A stretch of DNA of 13,662 nt, from positions 1-13,662 of the forward strand of contig JAEYTV010000637.1 of the NCBI GenBank assembly GCA_023433855.1, in the 5' to 3' direction. Numbering within the stretch: the stretch's first letter is position 1; every line of letters begins with the position of its first letter. The notes beneath the pieces were generated by a model. That model ran no database searches, was not told the origin of the DNA, and worked only from the letters and a program-made list of their open reading frames with translations. This stretch comes from Pseudomonadota bacterium (GTDB taxonomy: Bacteria > Pseudomonadota > Alphaproteobacteria > Rhizobiales > Rhizobiaceae). This document shows, piece after piece, positions 7,118-13,662 of this stretch. The translations under genes and the position numbers were made by a program.

Positions 7118-8044
7118 TCACCTGGACATCGTGTATAGCTTCTGGGCGATCTCGAACATTTCTTCGGGCGCGTAGTCAGGGGTGAATGCCGAAGGCACGC
7201 CCACGAGTTGCTGCAGCTTGCCGCCCTCCGGCATTCCGTCCACGACTTCAAGCTCACCCGGCGGATCCGTGGGCAATGCCACTTCATCATTGCTCCAGAT
7301 GGCGGCGATTTCCTTGTAATCCTGAGGGCTCCACGTGTAGAGCCGGCGGTGCGAGCCCTCATCAAGATATTTCTGGCATTCGGGAATCTTGGCGAGCGGT
7401 ATGTTCGGGCAAGGCAGGAACTTCTCGATCTCGACGCCGGTGATCTTCTTCAGGGCAAGCGCATAGGCATGTGCGTGCACAGAGCCGCGGACTAGGAGAT
7501 AGCCGCACACTTCGCGCCCCGTCGGATCCTTTACCGTTTCGTAGACCCGAAGCTTGTGCAGGCGCGCACCGCATTCCAGGTGGAAATTGTGGAGAAGGTC
7601 GAGCACCACGTTTCCCGTGGTCGTGATGAAGTCATTGTTCCAGGATTGGCCGTTGCTGTTGATCGGCATGGCACCGCCAGCACCTGAGAGGAAACTTGCG
7701 GCCAAGCGGATATCCTTCATGTCCTCGAAAGGAGCGCCGGATATATCTCCACCGTCGCCTGTGTCGCCATCCGGGATATCGGGTCCGTTGTTGAGCATCG
7801 CCACGCCGTTGCTGACAAGCTCGACGTGCCCGAGTTCCTCGGCGGTTATGCTCGCAACCAGGCTGTAGAAGGGCCTGAGTTTCGACTTGGAGCGAAAATT
7901 GAAGCTCTGGAACATGTAGTTGCCGAGCGTGGACATTTCACCATACTTGCCTCCAAGCAGCTCCTGAAGGGCGGCGGCGGCGTTGGGATCAGCCGCCTTC
8001 GGCGGTGGCAATTCGGCTTGCAGGCGATCAACTCGCATAAACAT
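7118..8044 (-). CDS. manganese (non-haem) catalase
   Basis: Ferritin-fold dimanganese catalase, 308 aa, that disproportionates hydrogen peroxide to water and oxygen in the cytoplasm. The start MFMRVDRLQAELPPPK is typical of the family. Metal-ligand positions are visible: E36 in GKYGEMSTLGNYM, E70 and H73 in SITAEELGHVELV, E157 in HNFHLECGARLHKLR, and H190 in RGSVHAHAYALAL. Their spacing fits the Lactobacillus plantarum enzyme (Glu35, Glu66, His69, Glu148, His181). The C-terminal extension with YAPEEMFEIAQKLY is also common in the family. The start at 8044 has GGAG 6 nt upstream; an in-frame ATG at 8038 is a second option. The reading frame stays open further upstream, but that part contains other debris. 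It stands alone, convergent with the GlxA-type gene. Confidence 0.93.
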   Translation of the reverse strand: MFMRVDRLQAELPPPKAADPNAAAALQELLGGKYGEMSTLGNYMFQSFNFRSKSKLRPFYSLVASITAEELGHVELVSNGVAMLNNGPDIPDGDTGDGGDISGAPFEDMKDIRLAASFLSGAGGAMPINSNGQSWNNDFITTTGNVVLDLLHNFHLECGARLHKLRVYETVKDPTGREVCGYLLVRGSVHAHAYALALKKITGVEIEKFLPCPNIPLAKIPECQKYLDEGSHRRLYTWSPQDYKEIAAIWSNDEVALPTDPPGELEVVDGMPEGGKLQQLVGVPSAFTPDYAPEEMFEIAQKLYTMSR

Positions 8045-8189
8045 CGGAAGCTCCTTGGTTGAAGTGAACAAGGCTCCAACCGTTGCGCTCGGCACGAGTT
8101 CCGGCCGGGGCACTGCTTTCTGCAACTTCCCTCGGAACACTTGCCTCCTTCTTTTGTGGATTTCCCATCGGCAACCGTTGTCGGTCAGC

Positions 8190-8281
8190 GGGGTGGCCGA
8201 GGCGTACCGCCTGTCGGGCAAAGGAAAGACTGCGGTGATAATGGTCTGGCTGGCGATGATGGTGGCCATCGTGGCAAGAGA
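8190..8281 (-). pseudogene. fragment of a Kup-type potassium transporter gene
   Basis: On the minus strand the bases before the catalase gene encode SLATMATIIASQTIITAVF. After a one-base frameshift at about 8224 they continue as SFARQAVRLGH. Joined, these closely resemble the conserved Kup (low-affinity K+ uptake) stretch [24 protein letters not shown] as I remember it. The match fades on both sides, and a stop codon precedes it in frame. It is therefore a decayed scrap of about 30 codons out of some 630. Recognition is by motif memory only. Confidence 0.6.
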
Positions 8282-8487
8282 CTTTGCTCATGCTACCCGT
8301 TCGTGCTCGGCGGCGTTGCGCGCATCCCACTCGCTTGAGGTGGGGATTTCAGGGACAGGGTCTTCTACCCGCCTGACGCTTGCCGTACTCTTCAGCAAAT
8401 CCGGCTTGAAAGTTGTTTATATTCCTGACGGGGAGGGGTGAGTTCCTGTCGAGTTTTGGGGCGGAAGGTGTCAATCCGGCGACGGGG
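8282..8487. other. intergenic stretch with no recognisable gene
   Basis: Between the Kup-like scrap and the cation-efflux remnant I see no convincing coding sequence on either strand, no RNA gene and no clear terminator. Short open frames here have no family resemblance. It is probably decayed DNA, including whatever carried the catalase promoter region further left. Confidence 0.5.
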
Positions 8488-8717
8488 CGCGAACGGTCGC
8501 GATCGCCCGGGGTGCACGACCTGCGCATGCGGCGGGCCGGGGCGGCCGGCTTCATCGACTTCCATCTCGTCGTGCCGGCCGCTATGCCGGTCGTCGAGGC
8601 CGGAGGATTTTCGATCGCCTTGAAGATGCCGCCAAGGCGGCGATGCCCCGGCGCCAGCCTCGGGAACGGGCCCGCGGCATCCGGGTCAAAGTAGAAGGTA
8701 GAAGGGGCAGCCAGTGA
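8488..8717 (+). pseudogene. 3' remnant of a cation diffusion facilitator (CDF) gene
   Basis: From about 8512 the plus strand reads GVHDLRMRRAGAAGFIDFHL, then VVPAAMPVVEA. This is the C-terminal cytoplasmic domain of CDF metal-efflux proteins (consensus-like HDLRTRRAG...FIDFHL.V...M.V.EAH). After one frameshift near 8605 it continues DRLEDAAKAAMP, matching the expected helix after EAHDIC. Further shifts lead to an ending [10 protein letters not shown] with stop TGA at 8715-8717. At least three frameshifts are needed, and the membrane part is absent upstream. The stop lies 2 nt before the queF ATG, which suggests that queF was once the distal gene of a CDF-queF operon. Confidence 0.62.
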
Positions 8718-8719
8718 CC

Positions 8720-9178
8720 ATGACCGACACATCGAACCTCACCCAGCTCGGGCAGAAGGTGGAAACGCCGCAGAACCCGGAGGCCGCCGTGCTTGAAAAG
8801 GTACCGAACGGCAATCAGGGCACGGATTATGTGGTGCGGTTCACGGCGCCGGAATTTACCTCCCTTTGCCCCATGACCGGTCAACCGGATTTCGCCCATA
8901 TCGTCATCGACTACATCCCGGATGCCTATCTGGTCGAATCGAAGTCGCTGAAGCTCTTCCTGCACTCCTTCCGCAACCACGGGGCCTTCCACGAAGACTG
9001 CTCCATCTATATCGCCAAGCGAATCGTGGAGCTGCTGGACCCGAAGTGGCTCAGGATCGGCGCCTACTGGTATCCGCGCGGCGGGATCCCGATCGACGTC
9101 TTCTGGCAGACAGGCGAGGCGCCGGCAGGTGTGTGGCTCCCGGAGCAGGGTGTGCCCACCTATCGGGGACGCGGCTGA
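8720..9178 (+). CDS. queF: NADPH-dependent 7-cyano-7-deazaguanine (preQ0) reductase
   Basis: Cytoplasmic nitrile oxidoreductase, 152 aa, that reduces preQ0 to preQ1 in queuosine tRNA modification. It is the short single-domain (YkvM-like) type. The catalytic cysteine lies in [15 protein letters not shown] (C50), with the acid-base Asp seven residues later (D57). The QueF hallmark [20 protein letters not shown] follows, and [13 protein letters not shown] near the C-terminus is also characteristic. Start: ATG 8720 aligns with rhizobial QueF N-termini as I recall them. An in-frame GTG at 8714 (154 aa) has AAGGGG at a better distance and cannot be excluded. The gene follows the CDF remnant directly and is convergent with the HupE-like gene. 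Other queuosine genes are not in the window. Confidence 0.96.
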   Translation: MTDTSNLTQLGQKVETPQNPEAAVLEKVPNGNQGTDYVVRFTAPEFTSLCPMTGQPDFAHIVIDYIPDAYLVESKSLKLFLHSFRNHGAFHEDCSIYIAKRIVELLDPKWLRIGAYWYPRGGIPIDVFWQTGEAPAGVWLPEQGVPTYRGRG

Positions 9179-9203
9179 GGCAAAGCGTCCGCCGCGACGA
9201 CCG

Positions 9204-9776
9204 TCACCCAAAAGCGAGAGACAGGCCGAGAAGGGCGGTTGCAGCACCGGCCACCCGGGTAATGGCGGGCGCGAAGCGCGAGATCCAAGCCCCGAGGCCG
9301 ACGCCGGAGGCATGCAGGAGTGCAGTGGCAATCGCGAACCCGATGGCGAACTGCCAGGCGCCCGCCGTCCCGAGCTCCCCTCCGTGCGCGTGACCGTGGA
9401 AGAGCGCAAAGATCGCGACGACGGCGGCGGAAGCGGCAGCCGGGAGCTTTGCCGCCATGGCCACAAGCAGCCCGAGCGCGATCACCGATGCAAGGATGGC
9501 CGGCTCCACGAACGGAAGTGCCAAGCCAGACACGGCAATGGCGAACCCGAGGGCCATGGTGGCGACGAAGGCTGCGGGCACCGCCCACAATGCCTTGCCA
9601 CCGACCTGCGATGCCCATAGCCCGACGGCCAGCATCGCAAGGATGTGATCGGCTCCAAAGAGCGGATGCGAAATGCCGGCGAGCAGGGAGCCATGTTCGA
9701 CAGGGTCAAGATGTGCAAAAGCCGGTGCGGAACCAGCGACAAACATGGCGGTGGCGATCGGAAGGCGTTTCGGCAT
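9204..9776 (-). CDS. HupE/UreJ-family membrane protein (putative nickel/metal permease)
   Basis: Integral membrane protein of 190 aa. Family members sit beside hydrogenase or urease genes and are thought to move nickel or cobalt. A signal peptide covers residues 1-21 (cleavage after AFA), followed by about six hydrophobic segments. The hallmark HPLFGADHILAM at 37-48 gives the H-P-x5-D-H motif (H37, D43, H44). A second histidine cluster, HGHAHGGE, is at 127-134. The ATG at 9776 is supported by AGGGGA about 7 nt upstream and by the signal peptide directly following; the open frame extends further upstream without likely function. No urease, hydrogenase or Ni enzyme gene is nearby, so this is an orphan copy whose metal cannot be assigned. 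Confidence 0.88.
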   Translation of the reverse strand: MPKRLPIATAMFVAGSAPAFAHLDPVEHGSLLAGISHPLFGADHILAMLAVGLWASQVGGKALWAVPAAFVATMALGFAIAVSGLALPFVEPAILASVIALGLLVAMAAKLPAAASAAVVAIFALFHGHAHGGELGTAGAWQFAIGFAIATALLHASGVGLGAWISRFAPAITRVAGAATALLGLSLAFG

Positions 9777-9931
9777 CGTGGTTCCCCTGACGTGATGAAG
9801 CATGCGGCATGATCGCGAAGGATAGGCAAGCGCCCGGGCCCTGTCCATCTGCAATCCGGACGCTGCGGAAGGCGCGACCTACGTCATTCACCTTAGATTG
9901 CGCAAGGTAGCCGCCTCCGGCCTCGTTTCCA

Positions 9932-9960
9932 TTGTTTTACGGCCGCGAACACATTATGTC
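9932..9960 (+). promoter_or_regulatory. candidate promoter of the ClpP-like gene
   Basis: TTGTTT, 17 nt, TATGTC in the roughly 220-bp divergent gap between the HupE-like and ClpP-like genes. The match to the housekeeping consensus is modest and the -10 is weak. I see no clear heat-shock (RpoH) promoter. Confidence 0.3.
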
Positions 9961-9996
9961 GGTCCTATGAATCCCACGCAGGAGACAGAGACCGTG

Positions 9997-10587
9997 ATGA
10001 ACGACGAAGACGACAACGACGACAAGACGAAGGAATTGCCGCTCGGCAAGGAAACGGAGGCGAATCTTTTCAAGTCGCGTTCCATCTTCATCTACGGGCC
10101 GATAACCCAGGAACTCGCGCAGAAGGTCAACACCCAACTGGTGGCACTTTCCGCTGCGAGCGACGACGACATCCGCATCTATGTGAACTCGCCGGGTGGC
10201 CATGTGGAATCGGGTGATTCCATCCACGACATGATCAAGTTCATCAAGCCGAAGGTATGGATGATCGGGACCGGCTGGGTTGCCTCGGCAGGTGCGCTGA
10301 TCTACGTCGCCGCGCCGAAAGAGCGCAGGATCGCCCTGCCAAACACACGCTTCCTGCTGCACCAACCGTCGGGCGGCACGCGCGGCATGGCGTCCGATAT
10401 CGAAATCCAGGCGCGTGAAATCATCAAGATGAACGAACGCCTCATCAAGATCTTTGCGAAGGCTACCGGGCAGCCGGAAGACAAGATCGCCCGTGACATC
10501 GATCGGGACTACTGGCTTGGCGCCGAAGACGCGGTCGCCTACGGCCTGGCCTCAAGGATCGTCACGTCCCAGAGCGAGATCGGCTGA
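9997..10587 (+). CDS. ClpP-family ATP-dependent protease proteolytic subunit (paralog)
   Basis: Serine protease of the ClpP fold, 196 aa, expected to form a tetradecameric chamber fed by ClpA or ClpX. The catalytic triad is complete and falls at canonical positions: S97 ([14 protein letters not shown]), H122 ([10 protein letters not shown]) and D171 ([13 protein letters not shown]). [12 protein letters not shown] at 62-73 is the oxyanion-side glycine loop. Unlike housekeeping ClpP, Ala follows the nucleophile instead of Met, and an acidic Asp/Glu/Lys-rich tail opens the protein. It is not next to tig, clpX or lon, so it is probably one of the extra ClpP copies common in rhizobia. Start options are ATG 9997, GTG 9994 and ATG 9967 (206 aa). 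AGGAGA at 9980-9985 fits 9994/9997. Confidence 0.9.
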   Translation: MNDEDDNDDKTKELPLGKETEANLFKSRSIFIYGPITQELAQKVNTQLVALSAASDDDIRIYVNSPGGHVESGDSIHDMIKFIKPKVWMIGTGWVASAGALIYVAAPKERRIALPNTRFLLHQPSGGTRGMASDIEIQAREIIKMNERLIKIFAKATGQPEDKIARDIDRDYWLGAEDAVAYGLASRIVTSQSEIG

Positions 10588-10607
10588 ACAATCCAGCATC
10601 ATCAAGG

Positions 10608-10639
10608 AAAAACCCGCCGACGACCCCGGCGGGTTTTTT
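10608..10639 (+). terminator. intrinsic terminator of the ClpP-like gene
   Basis: Textbook Rho-independent terminator 20 nt after the stop codon. The stem is CCCGCCG (10613-10619) / CGGCGGG (10627-10633) with a 7-nt loop. It is flanked by five A upstream and six T downstream, so the stem can extend by A-T pairs. Confidence 0.93.
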
Positions 10640-10794
10640 CGTGGCCGGGCCGGGCGAGATCCCGCCAATGAACGGCTGCCTTCCTGCGCCGGTCTGACGT
10701 CTTCCTTTGACCGTACCGTTTTTGGCCTCGGCTGATCTTGCCATCTGCGGCTTCGCCATGTTCGATGGTGCCTCCCTTCGACGAGTCCCGCACC

Positions 10795-11979
10795 ATGCTC
10801 AAGGAATTTTCGGTCCCGGCCCTGATGATGGGCCTGCTCACAGCCTTTGTCGGCTTCATCAGTTCATTTGCGGTCATCGTGCAGGGACTACAGGCGATGG
10901 GCGCAAGCGCGCCGGAAGTGGCCTCGGCGCTGCTGGCGCTGTGCTTTGCGCAGGCCGCCCTGGCGGTCTTCTTCTCGATCCGCCACCGGATGCCGATCAT
11001 GATGGCGTGGTCGACGCCCGGCGGGGCGCTGCTGGCGACCACCGGCGCAATCGAGGGGGGCTTCCCGGCGGCCGTCGGCGCGTTCGTGCTCTGCGGCGTG
11101 CTGATCACGCTTACGGGACTTCTGCGCCCGCTCGGGCGGGCGATCCGTCGGATTCCGCCAGCCCTTGCCAATGCGATGCTGGCCGGCATCCTGCTCAGTC
11201 TCTGCCTTGCTCCTGTCAAGGCGATCGCGTTCGACGCGGCACTCGGCCTGCCGATCGTCCTGACCTGGATCGTGGTCGTTTCCAGATGGCGGCTCTGGGC
11301 GGTGCCGGCGGCGCTCGGAATGCTGGTCCTGGTCCTGATCCTCGGGGTCGACCTTCCGGCCGATGCCTTGGCGCAGATCGGCGGGGCGATCCGTCCCGAC
11401 CTCACCTTCGTGGCACCGGTGTTTACCTGGCATGGCTTCGTTTCGGTCGCCGTGCCGCTGTTCATCGTCACCATGGCGTCCCAGAACATCCCCGGCATCG
11501 CGATCCTCAAGGCACATGGCTATGAACCTGCGCCCGGACCGCTGTTTGCCGCAACGGGGATCTTTTCGGCGGTCTGCGCCTTCTTCGGCAGCCTGCCCGT
11601 CAACATGGCAGCGATCACTGCTGCGATGTGCGCCAGCGAGGATGCCCATCCGGATCCGGCACGCCGCTACTGGGCGTCGCTTGTTGGCGGCGGGGCCTAT
11701 ATCGGCCTTGGCCTGATCGCCGGCGGGGTGATCGCCTTCGTGTCGCTAGCCCCGCCAATCCTCCTGCAGGCGGTGGCCGGCCTCGGGCTCATCAGCGCGT
11801 TTTCCAGCTCCGCCTTCGCCGCCTATCGGGAGCCCGAAAGCCGCGAAGCTGCGGCCATCACCTTCCTGGTCACGTCCTCAGGCATATCGTTCGGCGGAAT
11901 CTCGGGGGCGTTCTGGGGGCTTGTGGCAGGCGGTCTGATGCTGGGACTGCAGCACATCATGCGCCGGCTTAAAAAGTGA
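10795..11979 (+). CDS. BenE-family benzoate/H+ symporter-like membrane protein
   Basis: Inner-membrane transporter of the BenE family, 394 aa, with about 11-12 hydrophobic segments from residue 5 onward. Recognisable stretches are MPIMMAWSTPGGALLATTG near residue 63, RIPPALANAMLAGILLSLCL, TMASQNIPGIAILKAHGY, and FFGSLPVNMAAITAAMCASE. They match BenE (YdcO-like) proteins, which are proton-coupled carriers; benzoate is the tested substrate for a few members only. No benABCD or catechol genes are present, so benzoate is not supported by context. Start: ATG 10795 puts the first helix immediately downstream. In-frame ATG 10765 and TTG 10738 are possible, with no strong ribosome-binding site at any of them. 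It is a single gene between the ClpP terminator and the leuA promoter. Confidence 0.88.
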   Translation: MLKEFSVPALMMGLLTAFVGFISSFAVIVQGLQAMGASAPEVASALLALCFAQAALAVFFSIRHRMPIMMAWSTPGGALLATTGAIEGGFPAAVGAFVLCGVLITLTGLLRPLGRAIRRIPPALANAMLAGILLSLCLAPVKAIAFDAALGLPIVLTWIVVVSRWRLWAVPAALGMLVLVLILGVDLPADALAQIGGAIRPDLTFVAPVFTWHGFVSVAVPLFIVTMASQNIPGIAILKAHGYEPAPGPLFAATGIFSAVCAFFGSLPVNMAAITAAMCASEDAHPDPARRYWASLVGGGAYIGLGLIAGGVIAFVSLAPPILLQAVAGLGLISAFSSSAFAAYREPESREAAAITFLVTSSGISFGGISGAFWGLVAGGLMLGLQHIMRRLKK

Positions 11980-11987
11980 GCGGGGAC

Positions 11988-12016
11988 TTGCCTCCCATCT
12001 GAGGCACGGTTATACA
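11988..12016 (+). promoter_or_regulatory. sigma70-type promoter of the leu leader / leuA
   Basis: TTGCCT, 17 nt, TATACA: a good housekeeping promoter with ideal spacing. Transcription would begin near 12023, at or just before the leader ATG at 12025, giving a leaderless or nearly leaderless start, as described for trpL in Sinorhizobium. A small dyad TGCCTC / GAGGCA (11989-12006) overlaps the -35 and spacer. It could be an operator or the end of the benE transcript. Confidence 0.65.
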
Positions 12017-12024
12017 TCCTGCCC

Positions 12025-12150
12025 ATGACCATGACAGACGCAATCATGTCTGACCGTCCGTTCACCCGCCGCACCGCGGCCGGGACGCCGGTTCTTGCGC
12101 TTTCCTCGCTTCTTAGCCTCGACCTTACGCGCGGTTGCCGGGTCCGTTGA
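12025..12150 (+). CDS. leucine-rich leader peptide upstream of leuA (attenuator peptide)
   Basis: A 41-codon open frame ending TGA at 12148-12150, 153 nt before leuA. Residues 22-36 read PVLALSSLLSLDLTR, with six Leu in eleven residues (24, 26, 29, 30, 32, 34). Five of these are CTT and one CTC, while leuA downstream uses mostly CTG/CTC, so the peptide seems tuned to sense Leu-tRNA supply. Leader peptides of this kind control leuA in several alphaproteobacteria by ribosome stalling. In-frame ATGs at 12031 and 12046 are alternative starts that keep all Leu codons. The placement directly after a good promoter supports the call. Confidence 0.75.
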   Translation: MTMTDAIMSDRPFTRRTAAGTPVLALSSLLSLDLTRGCRVR

Positions 12151-12195
12151 GGAGCGCCCGGCGGCCGAAAAGCCCTGCCGGCGCAAGAGCTCCTC
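12137..12195 (+). promoter_or_regulatory. leu leader RNA structure (mutually exclusive hairpins)
   Basis: From the leader stop codon on, GAGGAGC (12149-12155) pairs with GCTCCTC (12189-12195). Inside, GCC-C-GGC pairs with GCCGGC (12177-12182), making a very stable hairpin. GCCGGG at 12137-12142 can instead pair with CCCGGC at 12157-12162, excluding that hairpin. A ribosome stalled on the Leu codons or released at the stop would choose between them. No T-run follows the hairpin, so it is not a classical intrinsic terminator. The readout may be Rho-dependent or translational. Confidence 0.55.
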
Positions 12196-12282
12196 TCACA
12201 AACATTCGATATTGAGGCACACCAGACCGCACAAGGTCCGCATCGGCGACGGCTTACCCCAGAGAGCCCGTTCCGAACGTGA

Positions 12283-13662
<1,380 letters not shown>

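Noticed and set aside
8045..8269. Upstream in-frame extension of the manganese catalase, or a small separate gene
   Set aside because: The extension holds the Kup-like scrap, and the catalase start at 8044 has a well placed GGAG and the family N-terminus.

Overview
The window looks like chromosomal DNA of an alphaproteobacterium, most probably Rhizobiaceae (Rhizobium, Agrobacterium, Sinorhizobium/Ensifer or Shinella type). This rests on high GC coding DNA, the close resemblance of QueF, LeuA and the ClpP paralog to rhizobial proteins as I remember them, and a Leu-rich leader peptide before leuA. No database search was possible, so the genus is open.

Left half (1-7056), an accessory catabolic or uptake block. 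A LysR-type regulator, cut by the window edge, reads left. A 24-bp dyad in the shared intergenic region separates it from a rightward operon: a Tat-exported PotD-like binding protein, two spermidine/putrescine-type permeases, an ATPase, and an M19-family 'membrane dipeptidase' homolog that lacks the canonical HxD metal motif. A GlxA-type AraC regulator (DJ-1/PfpI-like plus HTH) follows. The layout suggests import of a small, probably cationic or amine/amide compound that the M19 enzyme then hydrolyses in the cytoplasm, with one or both regulators as sensors. The substrate cannot be read from the sequence.

Middle (7049-8719). A manganese catalase gene reads left, converging on the GlxA gene with a shared perfect hairpin between them. 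Upstream of it are about 675 bp without an intact gene. This stretch holds two decayed gene pieces: a frameshifted scrap of a Kup-type potassium transporter on the minus strand, and the frameshifted 3' end of a cation diffusion facilitator on the plus strand running into queF. It looks like a rearrangement scar between the accessory block and a core block.

Right half (8720-13662), core-like genes. These are queF (queuosine pathway), a convergent HupE/UreJ-type membrane protein, a ClpP paralog with an intact triad and a strong intrinsic terminator, a BenE-family transporter without ben genes, and leuA. leuA is cut by the window end. It is preceded by a sigma70-like promoter, a 41-aa leader peptide with six Leu in eleven residues, and a strong hairpin, which together point to ribosome-mediated leucine control.

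No tRNA, rRNA, insertion sequence, CRISPR array or replication origin was seen.
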